Position numbers and translations under genes: made by a program
Assembly: GCA_027625915.1 (NCBI GenBank)
Contig: JANTQA010000072.1
Coordinates: 2,356,001 to 2,420,000 of the forward strand
Origin: Anaeramoeba flamelloides
Lineage: Eukaryota; Metamonada; Anaeramoebidae
Direction of reading: 5' to 3'
DNA: 64,000 nucleotides
The notes under the pieces: generated by a model
Databases searched by the model: none
Told to the model about the DNA's origin: nothing
Seen by the model: only the letters and a program-made list of their open reading frames with translations
Shown here: one piece after another, positions 11,813 through 21,826 of the stretch
How positions within the stretch are numbered: the first letter of the stretch is position 1
Layout of the letters: each line of letters begins with the position of its first letter

Positions 11813-12639
11813 TTACCCCTATCACAACATATGCTTTGGCCTTTTCTCATATCTTTGAAAAATTAAAACAATAATTTATTTTTAAGGGGTAAATTCAAAT
11901 AACAAAAATCCTTTCCTTTGAGAAAATAAATAATAAAATTACATAACACAATTCGAAATATTATAAAAAAATGAAAATTTTGGTTATTTTTTCACATTTC
12001 CACTCTGATTAACCCCCCCCCCCACTCTAATTTTTATAAAATTAACAAAATTCTTTTTTCATATATTTTTATCAAACTTAGAGAAAATAAAGAAATAACA
12101 TTCAAAAATTAAAGTCAACAGACGGGATTATTGAAAATAACAGACACTAACACAAAAAATTTAACCCTAAGAAAATGAAAATATGATCAAAAAAATAAAT
12201 ATAAAAATTTAAAATTATTGAAAATTTCTACAATGCAATTGAAAAATGACCAATTTTAAAATCTTACAAACAAATAGAATAAATCTTGAATTTCGAGAGG
12301 TTAAAAAAATCTGATATTAATTGAACAAACTCCAAATTATTGAAACTAAATATAAATTAAAAATAAAATACATTTTGGAAATTCTTCATGAATAAAAAAA
12401 AAATTCTAGAAAAATTTCCAAATTATTTCTTTTCTTTTCCAAAATAAAACTAAAAGCAAGCAAAAAAATGAAATTGTATTAAAGAATCAAAAAAAAAAAA
12501 ATGAATCATGAAATAAAAGATTTATTTATTTTTGAATAAAATTTCAATTGTTTTATTTTCCACTTATTTTAATATTTTTGTTAATATATTATACTGTATT
12601 ACAAAATTTTTTTTTGTTATAGAGAACTTCAATGGTTTT

Positions 12640-13070
12640 AAATATCAATTACTTTGTATAATATAATATTAAACATTTCATAAAAAAACAAGTAAAAGAA
12701 TATACACAAAAAATAATTGATATTCTAAATGAAGTCAAATTAATTAAACTTTATATTTACTTAAGAATTGGTAAAACTAAAATTCTTCAGGGAGAATTGA
12801 GAAAAAAAAAACAAATGTTCATTGTGATTTCCAATTAAAGATCAAATAAAATTCCAATAGAAATAAACATTTTTCTCTAAAATCATTTTTATGGCTTTAA
12901 TAACAATAAAATAACATGTTTTTACTCAGTGACAAGAGATCTTGTAATTTTAAAAAAATTACAAATGTTTTATTTATTCTGAAAAAAAATTGAAAAAAAA
13001 AAACTAAAATTTGAAAAAATCATTTCAATTTTCAAAATCCCAAAAAGAAACTTTTTCTTCATATATTAGT
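12640..13070 (+). repeat. Dispersed repeat J, copy 2
   Basis: Matches 1020-1660 with an internal deletion relative to it. Shared blocks include TTTTAAATATCAATTA at the start, AAATAAAATTCCAATAGAAAT, AATAACATGTTTTTACTC and the GATTTCAATTTT-like end with CTTCATATAT. Confidence 0.5.
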
Positions 13071-13211
13071 TTTATTCCTAGAAAAATAGATAATATACAA
13101 TTATAACTGATATAATTTTATTAGGAAATCGCCTTTATCGTATAATTTTTTATATTTACTGGATAGCCTGCCTTATGAAAAAAGCATTAAAGTTATTCCA
13201 TTTCGAAGAAA

Positions 13212-13395
13212 CTACACATATGCAAAAAGTGACGTCTTGATATTTTAAATTTTTTTACTAACTTTATCATATTTCCATAAACTTAAAACTTTTCCTGTGC
13301 GTCCCTGTGGAGGAGTTTTCTTGTTAACGAACTTGAAGTTTATAATAGCAAAAAAAACTTGAAATATTAAGACATCACTTTTTGCACATGTGTAG
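13212..13395. mobile_element. MITE D (TA-flanked, about 184 bp)
   Basis: Terminal inverted repeats of about 33 bp: CACATATGCAAAAAGTGACG at the left and the complement of CACATGTGCAAAAAGTGATG at the right, both followed by TCTT(G/A)ATATTT. TA dinucleotides flank both ends, as Tc1/mariner-like elements leave. No ORF. A single end of the same family is at 62943-62985 (AAAAAGTGATGTCTTAATTT). Confidence 0.75.
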
Positions 13396-13987
13396 AGTAC
13401 TCAAAATTCAAAAAATATAAATTTAAGGAAATAATGAAAAAAAAAGAATATTGTTTTTTATTCTTTGGATTATAAAAAAACTTGATTTAATATTCTAATA
13501 ACGAAAAATTCACCGAGTGTGTATGTAAATTGAAAGATAGTGGGGAATTTTATTATTTCTAATATTCTTTTATTATAATAAAAATTCCATTTCTATTATT
13601 TTTTACGAAAACATATTGAAATTTTCGTTAGTATTTATTTTTTTATTTACATTCTTTAAAAAATATAATATTGAGATTTTAAATATAAAACAACACCACG
13701 TTGTATTTTATATAGAATAATTCCCATAAACCATATTAATAAGAAAATTCTATTGAATCAAAATTTAAACATAAATTGTATCTAAAAATTATTAATATTT
13801 CTCAGATCAGTAAAATAAATTAAAAAATGAAAACATGTTAAAATATTATAATCATCATGAATTTATTTAAAAAATAAATATTTTAATTCTAATTTGAAAA
13901 ATAAAAGCAAATCCGAAAAAATTTATAAAAATAATAAATGAAAAAAAAAAAGAAAAAAAAAAACACTTTTGGAAAATATTGATTATT

Positions 13988-16036
13988 TTAGAGAATCAAA
14001 GCCATGATTGCTTCCATTTTGTCTCTATTATTTTGACCAGGCACATCTTTCCAATTAGAATATTTAATTTCATTAATTTGACAATTAATTTTAATTTTAA
14101 AATTCAATTTTTCATTATCTGTGATTACATCTAAGGTGAATTTCCGGAGTTCATTAAAGTTAGCAATTATTCTCCAATGACCATTTTTAATTCTTAATCT
14201 TTCGATTAAATTGACATTTTGATAATAGTCAAAAAGACATTCAAAGGATCTGATCACTTCTTCAAGTTCCTTGCTCATTTCAAATACAATAAATTCCAAA
14301 ATCCAACTAATTAAAATGCGTTGTATATCTTCAATTTTCTGTTTGCCTATAATGTCCACGGACAAATATTTTCTTTTCTCCAAATACTTGAATTCAAATT
14401 CCAATAATCCTTCCTCCTTTGAAGGGATGAAATGGAAAGAAAATTCAGGTATATTCCGAACTAGCTTTTCTAAAAAAATGCCAAACTTTTTCCTACAATA
14501 CAGTTTATTCCCTGCTATAATAACCGATTCTTTAATGTCCTTGAATTTTTTTCTTCTTGGAGTTTTAAAAACCGACTTATTAATTTCATCTTTTTCCTTT
14601 AAAAATCTACTATGATAATCTTCGAGTAAACAATTTAAAATTGAATGGTTAAAAGAGTCAATGTCTTGTTCTCTTTCGTCTTCTAGGTCAAGCACTTTCT
14701 CTTCTGAATTTTTTTTTTCTTCTTCAAATTCTTCTTCATCCATTTCTTCAAATTCTCCAAACTCTTGAGATTCTTCGATTTCTTCTTTTTTTTTTTTTTC
14801 TTTTTCCCTTTCCTTTTCCTTTCCTTTTTCTTTTTCTTTTTCTTTTTCGTTTTCTTTTTCATTTTCGTTTTCATTTTCATTTTCATTCTCATTTTCATTC
14901 TCATTTTCATTCTCAATTTCTATTTCAATTTCTTTGTCTTCTAATTCTCCCCCTTCTTGTTCTTGATCTTGATCCTGATCCTGATCCTGATCCTCCAATT
15001 CCTCATCTTCGTATTCGTCTTCAAGTTCTGAGTCTTCTTCAATCTCTTCTTCCAAATCGAGCAATAGCCTGAGTGATTTTTTCCTTTTCGCATGAACAAA
15101 GCTAAAGATCAAGCCAGATCCGCTTTGACAAAAGATTTTGTTACCGGTGACCTTTGATACGCTATATGTGTCACTCAGCCCTTGCTTTTGCACCTGGCTA
15201 TTTTTTGAGCGTTGGTAGGACTCGTATAAATGGATATACAGCAATTCGCTATGGAGTTGGTATTGGAGAAGCAAGATGGCATAGTTCCATTGGTGCTTTG
15301 ATTTTCTTGGTGGGATGATGAGGCCGGTGATTAAATGGCCCTTGTCTTCAAATTCTGCACATTTGACAGAAATGGTTAGTGGCTTTTCAGGTGCCTTCAA
15401 CGCTATTTCGCCACCTTTTTCGTTTTTAGAGATCCTGATTTTCTCATTGCCCATCAAATTGGAAGACCTTAGAACGGGGCGCACAAAGCATTCCGTATGG
15501 ATGTGGATCTGCTCGGTTTTTTCAAAGGCAACCCATAGCGTTGCCCATCTTTTCACAAGCAACTCCAATTGTGTCAAATATAGGTTTTGATCCGTGACAA
15601 TACGGTGGTGTGTTTCGGATCGGCTCCCAATACGCTCACCAGAGTCCTTCAGCGCCCTTTTTTTTTCAATAAATCTTCTTGCGTTATCCTTGACAGCTTC
15701 GTTTTCAGGAATACTTTCTTTTTCAATGAGTAGCATTTCAAAATAATCCTCATCCAACAAAATGTCGAGCGTGTCTTGTAATTTCTTCATTTCAATTAAG
15801 GAGTCATTAATACACTTGTGAATCAACGAGGAATTTGACAGCGCTTGGTGAAGTAATTTCTTTTCTTTACGATCATTCGACAAATCTTCGCGATTGTTCG
15901 ACCACCACTTTAAAAATAATTCATGGCTCGAGAGATCGTCTTGGTAGACTTCTTCTCCATTTTCTTGATAAAATTCTATTTGTTTGCTAGAACTTGGCTT
16001 GGGATCAAGTGACAAATAAAGTGGTTCTTTACTCAT
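13988..16036 (-). CDS. MED17: MED17-like Mediator subunit with large acidic insert (putative)
   Basis: 682 residues, no intron. Assignment to Mediator head subunit 17 (Srb4), which links the complex to RNA polymerase II, rests on pattern only: a helical N-terminal part with LLHQAL, MKKLQDTLDILLDEDYFEML; a KKRALKDSGERI...HHRIVTDQNLYLTQLELLVKRWA stretch like the family's KK.AL..G.E.L...H..LL.LR..W; then W(N)YAILLLQYQLHSELLYIHLYE and VTGNKIFCQSGSGLIFSF, like the W..L..AQ..LF..ELF..L..EA and I..G..L.I pattern. Residues about 328-462 are a low-complexity insert with DQ, EN and EK dipeptide repeats. The C-terminal part (470-682) is more divergent. The gene region coding residues 1-325 is visibly richer in G+C than the region coding 465-682. 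An unrelated nuclear protein remains possible. Confidence 0.5.
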   Translation of the reverse strand: MSKEPLYLSLDPKPSSSKQIEFYQENGEEVYQDDLSSHELFLKWWSNNREDLSNDRKEKKLLHQALSNSSLIHKCINDSLIEMKKLQDTLDILLDEDYFEMLLIEKESIPENEAVKDNARRFIEKKRALKDSGERIGSRSETHHRIVTDQNLYLTQLELLVKRWATLWVAFEKTEQIHIHTECFVRPVLRSSNLMGNEKIRISKNEKGGEIALKAPEKPLTISVKCAEFEDKGHLITGLIIPPRKSKHQWNYAILLLQYQLHSELLYIHLYESYQRSKNSQVQKQGLSDTYSVSKVTGNKIFCQSGSGLIFSFVHAKRKKSLRLLLDLEEEIEEDSELEDEYEDEELEDQDQDQDQDQEQEGGELEDKEIEIEIENENENENENENENENENEKENEKEKEKEKGKEKEREKEKKKKEEIEESQEFGEFEEMDEEEFEEEKKNSEEKVLDLEDEREQDIDSFNHSILNCLLEDYHSRFLKEKDEINKSVFKTPRRKKFKDIKESVIIAGNKLYCRKKFGIFLEKLVRNIPEFSFHFIPSKEEGLLEFEFKYLEKRKYLSVDIIGKQKIEDIQRILISWILEFIVFEMSKELEEVIRSFECLFDYYQNVNLIERLRIKNGHWRIIANFNELRKFTLDVITDNEKLNFKIKINCQINEIKYSNWKDVPGQNNRDKMEAIMALIL

Positions 16037-18289
16037 TTGCTTTTATTAATATTTTGTTTAATTGAGGAAGTTTTTGAGAAAAATATTAAAAAATGTTTTT
16101 TGCAAAGTCTTTTAGGAATTTTAAGGACTATCTCAATTTTTTGATTTATTGAGGGGCTAAAATACATTACCAATCAAAACTATCGAAAAGAATATAAATT
16201 AATGGAGAGTCAAAAAATTGTAAAGTTTTGGATTTAAGATTTTAATCATTAAAATATTTCTTTTGACAAAGACTTTTCTGAATTTTGGAACATAACAATG
16301 TTAAATATAAACTCCATTTTTTTATCACATTATTAACAGTTTATTTCACTTTATTTTCAAGTACATATATACTCTCAGTAAAAATTTATGATACTTAGAA
16401 GTAACTCAAATTACTATTTTATATTGAAATAATGACTTTTAGACTTTTTCGGGTAAATTTGAAATTCGAATCAAAGAGAAATTGTTTTAACCTAATGACA
16501 AACTTTCAACAAAGAATCTAAAATTTAAAAGGTTAAATAATGTATTGATTCAACATTCTTTCAAGTCAATAAATATCTTACTTGTCATCAAAATAATAAT
16601 CTCATACCTTTACAATTAAGATCATTCTTTGTGTTGGAATAATAAACATTTTATGGTTAGTGAAAAAAATACAGTTTGAAAAAAATTTAATAAATAGAAA
16701 ATCATATTGTTAAACAAATACTAATATGCTAGAGTTTTATTATGATATAAAAAAATATCGATCCATCAGTAAAACTCAAAGTGATCTTTTTTTTTTTTTT
16801 TTTTACTTACACCGAGAGAAAAATAAAGATAAAAAATATGCCCGAACCATTATTGCAAGTTATTTCAAACAAAAATATTTTATTAATATTTTTTTTTTGT
16901 GAAATTTATGGTTTTTTCAGGCTTTTTTTTTATTATTATCAACTTTATTAAGAATTTTATTATTATTCTTGTTTCGAAACAATCTAAGTTTTATAGAAAA
17001 TTTTGAAAAATAAATAAATTGAAATTAATTATATTTTTAAATTTGATCAAATCTTGCAATTTTAATAAAATATTGATCATGGTTTAGGATATACTCCCCT
17101 TATCATATTTATAATCAAATAATAATTATAACAACTATAATAGGAAGAAATTGTGAAAATATTAATTTATAAAGCCATATAATATGAAACATACCTATGA
17201 ATTTTGCTAAAGTACAATTCATGCTTGATAATCTATTGTTATTTAATTTACACCGAGCAATATAGTTAAAGATTTATTTTGAATGTTAAGTAAAGAGTAC
17301 ATATTAAAAATTGGAATTTAGATTTTTTTCAAATATTTTAATTTCAGATAAAAAAAAAATATCTGCTATCAAAATTTTTTATTTACATTATAAAGGTTCG
17401 AAAATTGAAAAATAATTGTTTCTGTTGCTTCCAAATTTTTTTTCAAACACCCGAGAATTAACTTCAAGTTTTATAATAAACAAAAAAAAATAGTAAATAT
17501 AGATATTATCAAAATATAATAATCAAAAAAACCATTTCAAATTTGCCTTGTTTTGTTCAAAAAATCAAGAAAGTTTTTTTATAAAGAAATAATTTAATTA
17601 AAACCTCCAAAATCCAACAGTTTACTATTATCTAACCTTTCTTTCATATATATTCTTTCAAAAAATTTTTATTAATTATTATATCGTATTCTAACTCCTT
17701 TCAAATATAGAATCTGAATAATATTTTAAACATAATAATACAAATCTATATTACATTATTTTCTATTTGAAAAAAAAAAAAAAGATAAAAAATTAAAATC
17801 TAAAAAAATGATAATAAATTTATAAGTTTAAGATTTTGAAAAATAAAATAATTAATTTTGAATTATAAAGATGTCTCATAAAATATAGTGATAATGTATT
17901 AATTATTAAATAAAAGCAATCTAAAAACAATACAACAATAACAACTATACTTTTTTATGGAATAATTAAGCCAATTTGATACGGATTTCAAAAAATAGCC
18001 CCTTTTTATTCCAAAATCTTTTTCAAATGATTATCTTTTTTTGTATAACTGGACTTAGAAGTATTCTATTGTACCCTGAGTTGATTTAAAAAATTATTTC
18101 TTTTTTACTTTAATGTAATACTATTTTATCAAAGTATTTCTTATTGTCAAATGAAAAATAAAAATATTCTCTTTGGATTTAAAAAAATCAAATCAAAATA
18201 ATTGAAAAATATCCAAACTAAAATTCAAAATTTACCACATAGATAAAATGGCAAAAACAATCACAATGATACAATTCCATTCCAATACG

Positions 18290-18640
18290 AAATAAATTTT
18301 GATTTTTGCAATATAAGAAAATCATATTTTCATCTTGTGTGTTTTTTTTTTCATTTCATTTTTTGAATTACGTAACTTGTTTCGTTCGATCAATAATTTT
18401 TTTCATTGGATTGATGATTTTATGTTGAGGTTGAGTTGTTCCAAATAGAATAACTCAAATAAAATTAGTAACTAGTATCTAACCATTTGATCGATCAATA
18501 TACCTAATAAATTTAAACAAATTTACCAATCCATTTTTTAGTTTTGCTCTCACCAAAATTTTTAACACATCCATGATTTATTTGTATTGATAATTATATA
18601 AATTTTGGTTTTGTGAGCATTGTAATTTATAAAAAATTGT
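18290..18640 (-). mobile_element. Tc1/mariner-like MITE C, decayed copy
   Basis: The reverse complement matches 61850-62130 over a long stretch: the end with CATCCATGATTTATTTG and GTTTTGCTCTC, then ACTAGTATCTAACCATTTGATCGATCAAT, GAGTTGTTCC and GAATTACGTAACTTGTT. Related copies are at 50991-51520 and 51700-52130. The termini contain TGTGT(T/C)(A/C)AAA, typical of mariner-type inverted repeats. No transposase frame survives. Confidence 0.6.
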
Positions 18641-19015
18641 GAAAATTTCAATTATCGAATGGTTTTAATTTTAGTATTTCTTCTATAATTAATTAGATAA
18701 GTTTATTTTTCACAGACAAAAAATTTGGTGTGTTAAAAATTTTGTATTAGGGTTTTTATTATAAAAAGTTTTTAAACTATTTATTTATTTTTTTTTATAA
18801 ATTATTACTTATTCTATAAATTATTATTGTAAATTTGATGGTTAAATATGAAATATAACATTTATATATTTTGAAAGAATATTATACAATGTAAACAAAA
18901 ATATTAATGTTAATAAACTAATTGTTTTGAATAATAAAAATCTCAGAAATAATATGTTTGTAGAAAAAAATATTTTTGCTGAAAATTTCCGAATGATTTT
19001 TATTTTGTATTAGAA

Positions 19016-19129
19016 ATGGCTGTTAAAAAGTTGATATTTATACCTGAAAACGAAGAATATCTTGACAAAAAAGCTATTATGTCAAGAAATGGAAAAAGAT
19101 GGTTTCTCAAATATATAACTCGAAGATAA
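19016..19129 (+). CDS. Short ORF of 37 residues, unknown
   Basis: ATG GCT GTT AAA... reads MAVKKLIFIPENEEYLDKKA then IMSRNGKRWFLKYITRR and stops. Composition is more codon-like than the surrounding DNA, and the sequence just before it (TTTTGTATTAG) resembles an intron acceptor, so it may be the last exon of something or a mobile-element remnant. No motif is recognised. Confidence 0.2.
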   Translation: MAVKKLIFIPENEEYLDKKAIMSRNGKRWFLKYITRR

Positions 19130-19606
19130 ATAATTTTCATCAATTAACATTATTTTTCATTTAAAAAAATGGTATAATCTTGTGAAAAAAGTTCTTATTG
19201 GGGTATAATTATTACGAAAATATTTTTAGCAATTTCCTTGGAATTTTTTAAAAAAATTACAAACTATCCTAGTTTGGATTCATAAAAGATAAAAAATATT
19301 TTACAGCTAATATTTTTAAACTTTAATATAAATACTTACAATATATTATTTATTCAAATCATTGATATTTAGCACATTCAGATGAGAATAAATACACAAT
19401 TAAATAACGAAATATTGTTATTTTAAAAAATTGTCGAAATTTTATAAACAAAATTTCATAATAAATGTACTCCTTTAATTTTACACTTTTTTACTTTATT
19501 TTTTAGACCAAAAATTAATATGTCTCATCTATCGAACTGAATGTTAAAATACCATTTTTTTATTATAATAGATAAATTAAATTTATAAAAATATTCATTT
19601 TCAAAA

Positions 19607-19795
19607 TTGATTTTTAAAAAGACAATTATTATGAAATGTTTTATTTTTTCTTATATACATCCTATGAATTCAAGGCGTTTAAAAGTTTATCAGAATTCGA
19701 AATATTTTAGTACAGTCAGGATTTTACACATTTCCCTCGAATCGTGGAAAACTCAAAGAAAGTCTAAAGTTTTAGATTTTCTTCGATGTAAATGA
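19607..19795 (+). CDS. Short ORF of 62 residues, unknown
   Basis: Open frame with mixed residues in its second half (MNSRRLKVYQNSKYF, ILHISLESWKTQRKSKVLDF). It lies in a stretch where 19480-19620 resembles 10840-11010, so a repeat origin is likely. No family is recognised. Confidence 0.15.
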   Translation: MIFKKTIIMKCFIFSYIHPMNSRRLKVYQNSKYFSTVRILHISLESWKTQRKSKVLDFLRCK

Positions 19796-20155
19796 TATTA
19801 TTATTTTTTATATTGATCTTTTAATTATTTTTAATCTTATCTTTTTTAAATGTTAAAACTTTCTTTAATCACTTCCTTCTCGTAATAGATAAATAAATTT
19901 CTTAGTTTTCGTAATGAAAAAAGTGTCTTGTCATTATACTAAGACCCAGTTTGTGAGATATTATTGTGGTATACCGTGTTGAATAAATATGATTATTCTC
20001 CGAGTTTCATATTAAAAACAAAGAAAAAATATGATTATTGAAATAAAAATATAATCCTCAAGTTTTTTTTTACTTTTTTCGGGATTTTTGAATCTTTTTT
20101 TATACAATAGAAGGATTTTTTTTTTTGGGCCTGTTCTTAATTCTTAAAGATCTAT

Positions 20156-20464
20156 CTACGATAAAATTAACATCAATCTTTTTCTTCTATTGGGTAAATG
20201 ATTCTTATTGTATAATTTATCGTTAAGATTAGTTACTTTACTATTTTTTTTTCTAAACTTTGAAATTAAAGTATTATTTGCTTTTTCAGAAAACTCAATT
20301 TTTAATTGAGAAAAGTCGAAGAAGAATGATTCAAAGAAAGTTTCGAGTTTATATAATATATTGGACTTGTCTTGTTCTGTTTTACTACTTTTTATGCGTT
20401 TAACTTCGAAAACAAATATTAAATGCAAATTGATCGTAACGAAATTATCTTCTACTGATTTCAA
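20156..20464 (-). CDS. Hypothetical ORF of 102 residues
   Basis: A single open frame from an ATG, rich in Lys, Asn, Phe and Leu, with mixed codon use (for example HLIFVFEVKRIKSSKTEQDK and FFFDFSQLKIEFSEKANN). No signal peptide, membrane span or domain motif is recognised. It stands alone in an intergenic region. It could be a real small gene, an exon, or a mobile-element remnant. Confidence 0.25.
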   Translation of the reverse strand: MKSVEDNFVTINLHLIFVFEVKRIKSSKTEQDKSNILYKLETFFESFFFDFSQLKIEFSEKANNTLISKFRKKNSKVTNLNDKLYNKNHLPNRRKRLMLILS

Positions 20465-20869
20465 AATAAAACTTTTAATTTAGATCATTTGTAAAAAAAC
20501 CATTAATTTATTTTTGTTAAAATAATACATATAGAAAAGTTAACACCTCGTTTCAAAATAAAAAGCTTGTTTTTTTTTTTTTTTTTTTATTATAGAAGAC
20601 CAATACATTAACTGACTTAATTAACCAAAATAAGCACTAATTAAATATGGTATGGTTTCTAAAAGTTCTATTATTCAAAAAAGAAATTCTAATAATAAAA
20701 GATCAAACTAGAAAAATTTTCTCTCAAAAAAACGAGATCATTTTTTGATATTATTTTTATTTTCAAAAAAAAAACAAAACAATTCAAAAAAATTGAGAAT
20801 ATAAGAAAAAATTATGAAAAAATTTCATTCTTAATTTAAAATTTACTTAACATGACAAGGAGTTTATCA

Positions 20870-21260
20870 TTAAAATTGATTTTAATTTAGGTGTACAATT
20901 GGGTAGTAAATTGGATGTTGCATTGGAATAAGAAGAAAAAAAAGTACGGATTATATTCTTGAAACACAGATTAAAGTCGTTAGACAAACATTTTTTTGAT
21001 CACTGTTCTATTTAATAAAATACATAATCCTTTTTTAAATTCTAATCGAAACAGTATCTACTATTACCAATTAAGCTCCAATTTCATCTTACTTTAATTA
21101 AAGAAGAAACTATGAGGAAAATAGCCCCTTAAATGATAATTTTTCACAGAAATTTTTCCATTTATGATGCAAATACACCTTGTATTGTTTATCCTATTTT
21201 AACTTAAAATTAGCTTTTAATTTTTTCTATCAATACAATTTTGTTGTACTTGAACTTCTA
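20870..21260 (+). repeat. Decayed dispersed repeat K, copy 2
   Basis: Counterpart of 7700-8000 on the other strand. The frame with KIDFNLGVQLGSKLDVALE, a stop, then EEKKVRIIFLKHRLKSLDKH is the fuller of the two remnants. Similarity by eye fades after about 21005. Confidence 0.5.
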
Positions 21261-21826
21261 AATCAAAAAGTGGAACGTATATTTGCATTTGAAAAGGGAA
21301 AAAATTCATTTTGATTGTCTATTTTCTTTTTTTTTTTACAAAACTCTCCACTAAAAGGAGAGAAATGAAAATTAAGTTATTTCATTTTGTAGAACAAGGA
21401 CTTTTTTTAAGAATTTGTAGAAGCACACTTTGGGTTTACTTTTCAAAACGAGAGTCAGATCGAAGAATTATAAAAAACAATTGAAAAACTCCAAAAAAAA
21501 TGTTTTTGTTACAAGAGACTTTGTTATTTTTGATCCATCATGCACCTTAAATCTTCAAAAGAACATTACAAAATACCAAACCAAATAATTGTTCTCATAA
21601 ATACATTCTGACTCAGTGAAAGAGAAATCGATCCAAAAGGAAAAAAAAAATAAATTTGGTTTTATCATTGATTACGCAATTATCAAAGAAAAAAAAAAAA
21701 ATCACCATATTTCTGTGTATAAATTGTAATAAAACAGCATTCTAAAACCAAAAAGCAATTTGGTGTTCATTTTTCTGAACAATTTCATTTTTTTATTATT
21801 TTTACATACTACTGAATTTTACTTTT

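Larger units (their letters stand above)
9914..13987. other. Intergenic repeat-rich stretch between eEF1B and the MED17-like gene
   Basis: No exon was recognised in 4 kb. It holds a (TA)n microsatellite at 11781-11810, a C11 run at 12013-12023, repeat J copy 2 (12640-13070) and a MITE (13212-13395). Segments around 10840-11010 resemble 19480-19620, suggesting another old repeat family. Both flanking genes end here (convergent), so this is 3' flanking DNA for both. Confidence 0.5.
16037..21826. other. Intergenic stretch between the divergent MED17-like and DDX24 genes
   Basis: About 5.8 kb that should contain the promoters of both flanking genes. Apart from the listed MITE (18290-18640), three short ORFs and repeat K copy 2 (20870-21260), no gene was recognised. 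Poly-T runs near 16784 and 20573 and a GAACACC/GGTGTTC inverted motif near 21764-21780 just before the DDX24 ATG are the only local structures noted. Confidence 0.5.

Noticed and set aside
14683-14916. Met/Lys-rich 77-residue minus-strand ORF
   Set aside because: Frame-shifted reading of the EN/EK repeat of the MED17-like gene.
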